This document shows, piece by piece, positions 54,035-64,000 of a DNA stretch of 64,000 bases. The notes beneath the pieces were generated by a model. It was given only the letters and a program-made list of their open reading frames with translations, made no database searches and was not told the DNA's origin. This DNA is from Chromera velia (taxonomy: Eukaryota > Sar > Chromeraceae): NCBI GenBank assembly GCA_018398765.1, contig JAHBMJ010000885.1, positions 126,001 to 190,000 on the forward strand, written 5' to 3'. Each line of letters opens with the position of its first letter. Position 1 is the stretch's first letter. Made by a program: the position numbers and the translations under genes.

Positions 54035-55300
54035 AAGACGGTGTGTGTAAACCAGTAGGTATACCAGTAACTGTTGCGTTGTGCAGCGGTGCAGCGACTT
54101 AGGCGGCGATAAAATTGCCAAACGCGCTAGTGAATGCGATGTTAGAGGCGATGTTTAAGTATGATTATATAGAGTGTTGTGTTAGGTGCCAGCGTGGTGG
54201 TTATGAAACGTCACCGTGTGTAAATTTGGATTAATGATAATAAAATAACCAATTTTTCTTTTTTTAAAAAAAAATAACCCCTATAGAAGTTACTGGATTT
54301 GATTGATTTTATTGACTAGAACTCGGTAAAGAGTGCTTGCAACGAGGGTTGAGAGATACAAGACGTTAATCCGCCGGAGTCCGGTTTCTAAGCAGTCTTG
54401 CATTCTAGTAGAGAGATCTAGAGCTAGGATCTAGAGAGAGATATAACTCTAGATATAATTTTAAGGATGTTAATCCGGACCTAATTATCCGGTTTCCGAG
54501 CAGTCTTACATTCTACTCTAGATTTTATCGCATTCAAAAACATGCAGTCTCAAATTGACTCTCAAATTCTCAATATATAGGACTTATAATAGGAGTCATG
54601 GTCCTAATTTGATCAAAATTATACTCGAAATTATATCAAATTAGTTGTCAATCCCGAGCTAGCTCTGGTTATTTTTTGGCTTAGCCAATGTTAGTGCTAA
54701 CTAGTGCTAAACTAGGTGCTAAAAGTGTAAAGTATATATTGGTTACTGTTTATTGCTTATTTTGGTAAGTATATTCTGTGTGTATGAGAAAAATGAATAA
54801 GTTTAGATCGGGAAGAAAACTTGTGTTGCCTCTGCAAAGGCCTGTGCTCTAAAGCGTTTGTTTTCTAAGAAAAAAATTTTTTAAAGGTCATTTTCCCTTA
54901 GAAAACAAGCTTTTTTGTAGATGAATTTTGATTTAGCATCATAAGAAACATGTTTGAATGTTTGGCTAACTTCAGCCAATCAGCTAGCCAAAGGCTCTTT
55001 TTTGGCTTAGCTTTAGTGCTAAATTAATTTAACATCTCTGACCTAGAGATGACCTACATAATTTCTGTGACAGTCTACCTAGTTCCGCGATATTATATTA
55101 TTTTATATTTGATTAAGTACTAACCCAAAAAGAATGACTATCTGCTTCATGATCTTACCGATCGGTATATGATTTTGTTTAAAATTTGTTGTGATCGATA
55201 CAGGCTACTAGTAGTAAGATGCATGCTAGGATGCAGGCTATCTTTTAGAGGGTATCCTAGGGGACATCTTCCTGAGAAGGAGGGGTACAAGATCTTTTCG
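54035..55300. other. AT-rich spacer, no gene seen
   Basis: Contains VPS54's likely 3' UTR, then AT-rich DNA with local repeats: TAATCCG...CCGG...TTTCTAAGCAGTCTTGCATTCTA near 54370-54410 recurs near 54465-54515, and a TTTTGGCTTAGC phrase recurs at about 54670 and 55000. No open frame of note. Confidence 0.6.
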
Positions 55301-58300
55301 TCAGCTAGTAGGACCATTTTCTCCAGGCCGCGTGTCCAACCGAATGCATCCTCCCCATTCTGTGCAAGACACACACAGAGTGATCGAGTACTTGTCCGTG
55401 ATGATCAAAATTCTTTCCCCCACCTTCTGTAACTCCTACTAGCCGCCAACCTCCCGCCTGTCTGCATTGCTTTCTGTTGCACTGGGGACACCCTGCAGTA
55501 TACACAGAGACATAGAAGACACATGGAGAGACAAATAGATAGACGGTGGGATGTCTCAGCAGTTCTGCACGAACCGTTTCAAAAAGGCAGGCCAACAGCA
55601 TGCAGACAGAGGAGGACCCGAAAGACAAGCCCCAGGACACAACAAGAAGAAGACCGAGTTCGTTTTTGAGCTTCAGGTGCTAGGCGAAAGAAAGAGAAGA
55701 AATAATAGAAAACTGAAATCATAAAGAAAACACAGAAACAGAGCGTCTGTTTCTTGCGCCCACCGGCGAAAGTTCCTTCGAACGCGACCTCGACCATGAC
55801 CTCTGCCGAGACCGTGCGACAAGAGGCTCTCTTCGCGCTTCTCCCGGAGCCGTTCGATCTCTGCCTGCAAACATACACCCCAAAGCACACACAACACAAA
55901 ACACTACAAAAGAAAAGAGGTAGGGAGAGAGGAAGAAAAGGGGCAGCCAGGAGCTAGTGAAAACTTGTCAATGATAGGGCCCTAAGCACGTACCTCAAAT
56001 TGATCAGAAAACAGCCACTCGGAGAGAAAGCGTGGCAGCTCTGACCATAAAGTAGAATGCACAATTAATCTGCAGCTCATTCTTATCTTCATATGCATTA
56101 TGCAATATGCAGCTCATGCAGAAAAGATTTGAACACAGGAACCCAAACCGCACGACAGAGACGAAGTGGCACAGACAAGCGAAACATCTAGACGCTGACG
56201 GAAGCCACAGGTAAAATTCAGAGGCCAGCAAGTGTCTCGAGCTAGAGTTACAGACGAACAATGAGCCAAAACCGTGGAAATTGGCCTATCCTCACTGGTC
56301 TGCCCTCTCCCGTCCCCGCAGCTGCGAACAATGACATCAAGTGCCGGGGCACGAGTCAAGCGTTGCAAGCTCCAACCCCCCCTCTCAGATTCAGTGGGAC
56401 CTCCCTCCTCCACCGCAGAAAGAAAGAAAATCCTCCAGAGCTCAGACCAATAAAAGGAACCTCAAGAAAGGGCATGCAAAGACGGGCAGAAAAACAAAAG
56501 CAGGGAGTCGTGCAGGAGAAAATGCAAAATGAAAAGCCACAGAGCAAAGAAAACCCAAAGTACACACGCCGACCGTTGACGGCACCGATCTCGAACAGAA
56601 GTATGTCTGCAGAATCACACACCACAGGAAAGCAAACCTCGATCAAGCCACTTGTCTGCATAAAAAAAGACTGCATGAGCGACTGGCCTGTCGACTTTTC
56701 TTCACGTCGTCCTCTTGAGTGGATGCCTCCTCTTCTCTAGTCTCGTCCGGCAGGCCCTGCACGCAGAAAAGAGAAAAAAAGAAAAATATCAAACCGCAAA
56801 GATGCAGGAGAAAGAGGCATGCAGCCAGGAGTGAAAACTTGGAAGGGACTTGTAGGTGTGTCTTGATCAGTCCGACAATTATGAGAGTGTCGACTCGATG
56901 AAATTAAAGACGTTAATAGACTAGACAAAAAGCAGGAGGTCGTAGAAGAGCCCACAGGAAGGTGTTGTGAATGTGGTCCTGTGCCTACGAAACTTCGAGA
57001 CGAAGATGGCACAGTGTGTCTCAGTGTATGCATAGAAAAAGCATATCTGAACCTCTGAAGGAGCATGCATTGTGGCTCGGAGTGACCAACCTTCTTCTGG
57101 GCCTGGGGGGTGATCTTCAAAATCTGCACAAAGGGTTTTTGAAGTTGAACAGAACAAAATAAAACAGAACAGAAGATGCATGCAGTAGTTGAAGTCCAGG
57201 AGGAGGAGATGAAGACCACCTTGAAAACAGAAGAGCACTCAATGCACGAATCAAGGTAAACAGTCTGGGGCCGAACACAGTTGAAAGCGCACCAGAAAAT
57301 TAAAACGCACAAAAGAAACAAGTTGCTGACCTCTGGCATTTTCTCCAGAGCGCTGGCTCCATGCCGGTGCACCTGCATAGAGGGGTCTTGGTTGTTTTTG
57401 GGTGCACGCATACATACATACACTCTCTCTCTCTCTCATACACACACACACACACAGAGAGAGAGAAAGAAAGAGAGAGAGAGAGCGAGAAAGACAGACA
57501 GACAGACAGACAGACAGACATAGACACAGACTCGGCACAGACATACACATACACACGCACAGAGTGTGTGTGTGAGAGAGAGAGAGAGAGGGACTCGTCG
57601 TCTGAGACCCAGACAGGGGGAAGAGACACACACAAAGGGGGGGAAAGGCACGAGAGAGAAAAAGTGTTGCATGGACAGGGTGACTGGAACAGAAGCGCTG
57701 TGACAAAAAGACGAAATAACCTTCTTCTTCTGTGTCTTATCAGGGGCTAGGGTCGATGTATCCATCGCCTCCTCATCCGCCTAGCTTCTCTGCACTCTTC
57801 ATCCTCTGCTCCTTCGTCCTGAGTACCACCGGGCTGGGAGGGGAAAACTCTGGTGAAAAGGCGTGAGCCCTGGGGCTTGGCAGCAGGACAGGTGGCAAAT
57901 TGGGTTTCAATGAGATAGTGGGGAGAGGGGGGTCGAAGGTGACCTGTTGGGTCGACGGGTCAAAATCATATTCGTGCACATATTCGTTGCTCCAGGCATC
58001 GAAAGTTCGCTTCCCTCCCGCTGGTAAGAGTCTTCGATGGTCTTTGAACTTGTCTTTGGTGACAAGACGGTATTTGTTCGTTCATGACAAGCCTACTAGT
58101 ATCTGCTTATGGTCATCTGCAGACTTCATGAATGGGTTAGCCTCGGACTACAAGACATACAGAAGGGCACTCAATGCACCAATCAAGGTAGAAAGTCTGG
58201 GGCCGAACATTGTTGAAAGCGCATCAGAAAAACCGCACAAAGAATTTATTCAAACAAGTTGCTGACCTCTGGCATTTCCGCTAGAGCGCTGGCTCCACGC

Positions 58301-58406
58301 CGGTGCACCTGCATAGGGGGGTCTTCGGTGGTTTTGGGTGCACGCATACATACATATATACATGCATGCACAGATACGAACACATACATATACATACAAA
58401 CAGACA

Positions 58407-58452
<46 letters not shown>

Positions 58453-58473
58453 CACACACACATACACATACAT

Positions 58474-58521
<48 letters not shown>

Positions 58522-58528
58522 CGAGAGC

Positions 58529-58560
<32 letters not shown>

Positions 58561-58752
58561 AAGAAAGAAAGAAAGAAAGAAAGAGAAAGAGAGAGAGACA
58601 GAAAGAAAGAAAGAAAGAAAGAAAGACAGACAGACAGACAGACAGAAAGAAAGAAAGAAAGATACAGACACTGATCGATACAGACACAGACACTGTACAG
58701 ACACAAACACGGTACAGACACAGACACTGCACACACACACATACACATGCAC

Positions 58753-58789
<37 letters not shown>

Positions 58790-58896
58790 CAGACACAGAT
58801 ACAGACACAGACATGGTACAGATACAGACACGGTACAGACATAGACACGGTACAGACACAGACACTGCATACACACACACACACGTACATACACAC

Positions 58897-58933
<37 letters not shown>

Positions 58934-59115
58934 CAGACAGACAGACAGACACAGACACAGACACAGATACAGACACAGACATGGTACAGACACAGATACG
59001 GTACAGACATAGACATGGTACAGACATAGACACGGTACAGACACAGACACGGTACAGACACAGACATGGTACAGACACAGACACGGCACACACACACACA
59101 TACACATACACATGC

Positions 59116-59152
<37 letters not shown>

Positions 59153-59423
59153 AGGAGCGAGAGAGACAGACAGACAGACAGACACAGACACAGATACAGA
59201 CACAGACACGGTACAGACACAGACACGGCACAGACACACACATACACACGCAGAGAGAGAGAGAGAGAGAGAGAGAGAGCAGGAGTGAGAGAGACAGACA
59301 GACAGACACAGACATAGATACAGACACAGACATGCTACAGATATAGACATGGTACAGACACAGACATGGTACAGACACAGACACGGCACAGACACACACA
59401 CATACACATGCAGAGAGAGAGAG

Positions 59424-59484
<61 letters not shown>

Positions 59485-59597
59485 CAGACACAGACACAGG
59501 CACAGATACACACACAGACATGGTACAGACACAGGCAGGGTACAGACACAGACACAGTACAGACACAGACACGGCACAGACACACACACATACACAT

Positions 59598-59648
<51 letters not shown>

Positions 59649-59918
59649 TAGAAATAGACACAGATACAGACACAGACACGGTACAGACACAAACACGGTA
59701 CAGACACAGACATGGTACAGACACAGACACGGCACACACACACACACATACACATGCAGAGAGAGAGAGAGAGAGCAGGAGCGAGAGAGACAGACAGAAT
59801 CAGACAGACAGGCACACACAGTCTGACACAGATGTAGATACAGACACAGACACGGTACAGACATAGACACGGTGCAGACACAGACACGGTACAGAAACTG
59901 TGACACACACATACATAC

Positions 59919-59962
<44 letters not shown>

Positions 59963-60044
59963 CGAGAGCGAGAGAGACAGACAGACAGACACAGACATGG
60001 TACAGAGATGGTACAGACACAGACACGGTACAGATACAGACACG

Positions 60045-60098
<54 letters not shown>

Positions 60099-60101
60099 AT
60101 G

Positions 60102-60136
<35 letters not shown>

Positions 60137-60139
60137 TCT

Positions 60140-60190
<51 letters not shown>

Positions 60191-61085
60191 AAGAAATGTA
60201 CACACGCGCGCACAGAGAGAGAGGGTGGTTTGAAGGGGGGGGGCACAAAGAGAGACAGGGAAGGCAGAAGCACAAAAAAGGCAAAATAAACAACGCAGAA
60301 AAGGTGTTGCATGCACAGAGTCACTGGAACAGAAGCACTGTGCGAAGAAAACGAAATAACCTTTTTTTTTCTTTCTCGATGGGGACTGTAGTAGATGCAT
60401 TTGCCTCCTCTTCAACCGACTGCACAGAACTCTTCATCCTCTGTTCCTTTGATCTCAGAACAACCGGGCTGGGAGGGAAGAAGTCAGCAGAGAATGCGTG
60501 GGCTCTAGGGCTCGGAAGAAGTACAGTGGGTATGCTGGCTATCACAGAGACCTCCGGGAGGGGGGGGTTGAAGGTTATCTGATGTGTAGACAGGTGGAAG
60601 GTGGAGGCGTACACACATTCACTCTGCCACTTGTCAAAAGTTCGCTTTTCCCCGATTGGCAACAGCTTTTGATGGTCCTTGAACCTGTCTTTGGTGATGA
60701 GGCGGTATCTGTTTGTCCTCGATAAGCCTATCTGCTTGTGGTCGTCTGTTGACTTGATGTTCGGATCTGCCTCCGACTGCAAGACATAGTTCTTGCTTAC
60801 CAGAGCTCTTAGGACGAAGGGGAGGTCAGGCCGCTTCTTGGGGCTCTTCTGCAGGGAGGCAAGCAAACAGTGTAGACATCAAAATTGAAAAGTTTACTGT
60901 AGGCATGCAGATGTACGAAACAACACAAGTGAAACTCGACTCACCCAAACCCCTTCGTCCTCCTTTGCGTTTTCTATGACAAATCTAGGCACACTCACGA
61001 TAGGCAGGTACTGTAGGCTCAGCAGAACCCGGATTACGAAGAAGAGAAACGCGGTGGAAAACCCCGCATGCATGCTGTCCTTCAT
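55301..61085 (-). CDS. Unidentified multi-exon protein with N-terminal signal anchor
   Basis: Exon 1 (60945-61085, 47 codons) encodes a leader with a hydrophobic helix (FSTAFLFFVIRVLLSLQYLP) and ends at GTGAGT. Exon 2 (60361-60848) reads KSPKKRPDLPFVLRALVSKN, TNRYRLITKDRFKDHQKLLP, ITFNPPLPEVSVIASIPTVL, PRAHAFSADFFPPSPVVL. A small exon at 58267-58308 (VHRRGASALAEMPE) and its duplicate at 57332-57373 follow. Then come QILKITPQAQKK (57088-57124), GLPDETREEEASTQEDDVKK (56690-56756), an Arg/Gly-rich exon near 55755-55868 (LREKREESLLSHGLGRGHGR), and a last exon to TGA 55301-55303 with VGERILIITDKYSITLCV. Exon phases could not all be reconciled, so the model is provisional. No family recognised; the leader suggests an endomembrane or plastid location. 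A decayed partial copy of exon 2 lies inside the gene. Confidence 0.4.
57332..58265 (-). pseudogene. Tandem duplicate of exon 2 and the small exon, decayed
   Basis: The block 58265-57332 parallels 60848-58267: TNKYRLVTKDKFKDHRRLLP, TFDPPLPTISLKPNLPPVLL and SPRAHAFSPEFSPPSPVVLR correspond to exon 2 of the surrounding gene, and VHRHGASALEKMPE to its small exon. The copy has in-frame stops near 58185 and 58105 and an extra base near 57780, so exon 2 in this copy is no longer usable; the small exon stays intact and may still be spliced. The intron between is about 0.4 kb here against about 2 kb in the other copy because the microsatellite expanded there. Confidence 0.65.
58383..60190 (+). repeat. 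1.8-kb higher-order compound satellite
   Basis: About nine successive units of roughly 140-220 bp. Each has the order (GA)n, (GACA)n, several ACAGACACGGTACAGACACA-like decamers, (CA)n, TACACATGCA. Unit starts (TACACATGC / TACACACGC before GA) fall near 58745, 58890, 59110, 59245, 59405, 59592, 59750, 59915 and 60095. It lies in an intron of the minus-strand gene, where it reads CT/GT-rich on the sense strand. It is open in many frames on both strands, giving long Ser/Leu/Cys/Val or Thr/Asp/Arg/His false proteins. Confidence 0.9.
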
Positions 61086-63694
61086 TGTATTCGCTCATTG
61101 CAATGTTCATGCCATCAAGCATGATGGGCCTCCCTCTTTGGGTGGCCCTGTCAGGCAGCTTGCTCAGGTCTTTAAAGCAACTCATCGGAGCGTTTGCAAC
61201 TCCACAATCGGATCTTCAAAATTGCAAGAACGTTGCAAGAGTGTGCATTGGTAGGGCTTATATAATTTGCAGACGAACAATGAGAGTACAATTCCATTGC
61301 AAGACAACAGAGAGACACAAAAGCCCAGCACAAAAGCCGAATATGCTATGTGGAACTCATGTTTGTATTTGCGCGTGCACATCTTGGTCGTGTCACACAA
61401 CACTCCTCAGCTGCCGGAAAATTCTGGCAATTAAGGAGACGGGGGAGAGAGTGCAAGTGACTGACCTTTCCAACAAAAGCATTCGAAAAAGGGACCTCTT
61501 CAACGTTTCTACTCCCTTCCATCGAGATACCTGCACACATATATCTTCACAAAGGGGCACCAGAGGAGAAGGAGGGCGGGGGAAAGACGGACCAGAAGCA
61601 GATCACACGTAAACACACAAATCCATGCCAAGCATATGGAAGGACGACCCAGGTCAAGAAACACGTGACCCTTTTGGAGCCCTGCCACACTTCTTCACAG
61701 CTAGGGTGTATACATCTATGTACAATACTCTTTGAAAGCTTCAGCCGGTCGGCCTTTTCTTCCTCTTACCATGATACGTAGCAGTTCCCTTGAATTTTTC
61801 CTATGCTTTTCCCTTTCCAAAGATCATCGATTCGTGCCGGAGATTTCCGGCATATCATTCAACCTCGGAGGGCAGCACCGTACGCAAGGGGCCCCAGGCA
61901 TCCAATGCATCTTTTTTGATCGGCGCGTGCCGCATGTATGCACGCACGGCGCGCACGCATCGCCTCGGCCCACCGGCTCGACGGGCGGGCCGCCGGGCCC
62001 ACTGCGCGCGTTTCTTGAATCGATCGAACTGACTACGCACAGCCGCGCGCCTTACACATCCCAGCTGTTCTCCCATGTTCTCCCCATTCACATCATTTCA
62101 CACCCACCCGACGGGATGCTTCATGTAGACGTGATCATATATTACGTTGTGGGACTTACGGCCCTACAATTACAACTAATTACAACGCCCTAAAGAACGT
62201 TTGTGACCGTTTGAATCAGTTTGACTCTTGCTTTTCGGCCTTTCTCTGACAGTAAAGCTTCCGGCACTCTGCTAGACACTCCCTTTCACAGAAGACAACA
62301 AGGTTGCAAGCCTTTCAGTCCTCGAAGTAAGCCTATTTTCACTGTAAACTGCACACAACAGTTGATACTGCATTCTGTCTTACTTTTGTTTCTATTGCAA
62401 ATCAGCAACAGCTATACAAGGCTTATCCTCAAGCACTTCTGTTGTATTATACCTAACCACAGACCCAAAATAAGAAAGTAACAGCATAGGAAAGTCCAGG
62501 GAAAGTAAGAGATTCTTCGACATTTGTCTATTTAAACATTACATTGTATAGTATAACTAAACCTATAGAACCAATTTTTTCTTCAGTACATTCAATTCTA
62601 ATGTTAGTACATATTCAATAATGCATAACTTCGCTTAACTATAAATATTCATATTTAAGAGTATGTCCCGTCTCATCACAATTTATCTAGCTAGCAATTT
62701 ATATGATGTATACTTTTGTTTGGACCGCGGCATCTCAATATTCAGAGCTATATATTCAGAGATTTTGATATGTTTTGATGCACAGTTAATCCTGCCCCTG
62801 CGATTCCTGTCATTCTTTGTAGTGGTCCCTGTGTGTGTATTACACTGTGCAACGCTTTGTCATTTTTTTTGCAATTCTCAGTCAAAGTGGGATGCATTTT
62901 GCGTGCAAGGTTGAAATTCGCTGTTGTTTTTTTCCCTGTCCTCTTCTAGCGAGCCTTTCTCAGCTGCTCTCCAGTTCTCTCTGTGTGTATGCATATCCAT
63001 GCTCCGATTTCAGCTCCGATTCGTACGTGAGTATAGTGTCTAAAAACTCCGATTGCACTTTCTTAGGTCAGATTGCAATGACAAGAAACCCTCCCCTGTT
63101 GCTCCCCCACTCCCCGGCCCGTCAGGTACCGCTCATCCCCTGCATGTGCGTTTTTGATCAGGCTGCGGGTTGCGCCTGCTCAGTCGCACCAGTCCCTCCC
63201 ATCAAGTTCATCAAGAGGTTGTTCGAGTCAAGCATTACCTGCATTCGTTTTTGGACAGTCAATCAGTTCAGGCATTCGACATTCACGCGTCCATCCTGCC
63301 GAATGTTCATTCACCCACCCGTCAGTCGACCACATATTCTCTTCCCTTGTTTTCATGCAGCGCCACTTTCACCAAATAAGCTTCATTGGAATAACAAGAG
63401 CAGATTGATTTCGTGTCTCGATTCCCGCTTTTGCAACCACTTGCACCAACCGGAGAGGAAACATATGGCCGAAAGCTGTTGTATGCATCGTTCCTCAAGG
63501 ATTTATTTGTTTGACAGCGTTCACCCATTCCTGTACGAATCCTTTCTGTCTTCATCTCTCCGTCTCCCTGTGCATATGAACACATCCCTTCTTTCTTCCT
63601 TCCTTTCTTTCTTCCTTTCTTTCTTGCTCAGTCAGTCAGTCAGGCAGTCAATGATCGGTTCCTTCCATGCAACTAGAGCCAGAGAGGGACGTAC
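61086..63694. other. Intergenic, no gene confirmed
   Basis: Includes the upstream region of the minus-strand gene starting at 61085, a GC-rich patch at 61918-62045 with GCGCGC-type repeats, and AT-rich DNA at 62440-62800. A plus-strand frame at 62835-63797 is long but Ser/Leu/Cys-rich and lies antisense to the prohibitin exon. The C-terminal exon of prohibitin should lie here but was not found. Confidence 0.5.
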
Positions 63695-63793
63695 CCTGTT
63701 TGCAGACTTCGAGATTACGTTGGCGACTTCCTTGGCCGCCTCGATCTTTCGGAGATCAACAAATCCGGGGTTGTTCTTGATGGCCTCACCGAT
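63695..63793 (-). CDS. PHB2: Prohibitin-2, one internal exon (gene runs off the window)
   Basis: A 99-nt exon with clean borders (CAATAATCAG|ATCGGT and AACAGG|GTACGT). It encodes IGEAIKNNPGFVDLRKIEAA followed by KEVANVISKSANR, the C-terminal part of the prohibitin domain; the NPG-x-x-LRKI-AA and S-x-NR residues are hallmarks of PHB2. Prohibitins form ring complexes in the mitochondrial inner membrane that scaffold proteases and lipids. The preceding exons should lie beyond 64000; the final exon (about 15-20 residues after NR) must lie below 63694 but I could not identify it. Assignment to PHB2 rather than PHB1 is by the NPGF/LRKIEAA block. Confidence 0.75.
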
Positions 63794-64000
63794 CTGATTA
63801 TTGCGGGGGGGGAAGGCAGGGTAACGCACAGAGAAAGAAGGTGACAAGACCAACGAATCATGTCTACCCGCCAATTGAAAGAAAATCTCCCTCCAAGACG
63901 ACCGTTATTTGTTGCAGTAGGGAGTCAGAAATAGATGCACACAATCGGAGCCCCGATCTTATTCGTGTGTATCTGCAGTTTTTTCTTTTTTTTTCTGACC

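Noticed and set aside
58250-60415. Very long open frames (over 700 codons minus, about 260 plus) rich in Ser/Leu/Cys/Val or Thr/Asp/Arg/His
   Set aside because: They are translations of the CT/GT and GA/CA satellite; open in several frames at once, with no unique sequence.
62188-62200. CCCTAAAGAACGT, like the start of the transposon TIR
   Set aside because: Similarity stops after about 11 bases and no inverted partner is nearby.
62835-63797. Plus-strand 320-codon frame
   Set aside because: Low-information Ser/Leu/Cys-rich composition and antisense to the prohibitin exon, which has clear family residues and splice sites.
1-64000. tRNA, rRNA, CRISPR arrays, bacterial operon signals
   Set aside because: None recognised by eye; the regular repeats are eukaryotic mini- and microsatellites. 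A tRNA scan could still find a tRNA I missed.

Overview
This window is nuclear DNA from an intron-rich eukaryote. Host genes are split by GT-AG introns, many carrying long CT/GT microsatellites next to the 3' splice site. At least one gene, and perhaps two, begins with an ER signal peptide followed by a Ser/Pro/Arg-rich transit-like segment, the import leader of complex (secondary) plastids. With a uL11 ribosomal protein, a VPS54 and a prohibitin of ordinary eukaryotic type, this suggests a photosynthetic alveolate or similar alga. A chromerid such as Chromera is my best guess; that is inference, not proof.

Layout. 0-3.2 kb: the 3' end of a plus-strand gene and a two-exon gene for a leader/membrane/coiled-coil protein. 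3.2-11.2 kb: gene-poor and full of foreign DNA: a 455-bp foldback element, a decayed integrated copy of a circular Rep-encoding ssDNA (CRESS-like) virus with Rep and capsid fragments, and 22 bp further on a 3.65-kb DNA transposon with ~245-bp terminal inverted repeats carrying unrecognised divergent genes. 11.8-13.1 kb: a Sec14/CRAL-TRIO gene. 13.9-15.3 kb: a broken membrane-protein-like gene. 16.2-18.65 kb: a young but internally deleted Copia retrotransposon with 212-bp LTRs. 19-21 kb: an intronless gene with T4 RNA ligase 1-type motifs. 22.8-25.4 kb: RPL12/uL11 in five coding exons. 25.9-26.5 kb: a secreted Cys- and Pro/Ser/Thr/Tyr-rich protein. 27.6-32 kb: a non-autonomous inverted-repeat element and a dead LINE. 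33-42.6 kb: a large minus-strand gene for a plastid-targeted membrane protein ending in a rubredoxin-like zinc ribbon. 43.2-54 kb: VPS54, divergent from it. 55.3-61.1 kb: an unrecognised minus-strand gene with a partly duplicated, decayed segment and a 1.8-kb higher-order satellite. 63.7 kb: one exon of prohibitin-2.

Host genes cover endosomal tethering (VPS54), lipid transfer (Sec14), translation (uL11), mitochondrial scaffolding (prohibitin) and plastid function. There is no operon-like logic; the only clear shared control region is the 610-bp divergent promoter at 42.6-43.2 kb. The most unusual content is the virus-derived element beside the unclassified TIR transposon, and a shared decay pattern: mobile elements remain open over long frames but are broken by isolated stops, each explainable by one C:G to T:A transition.
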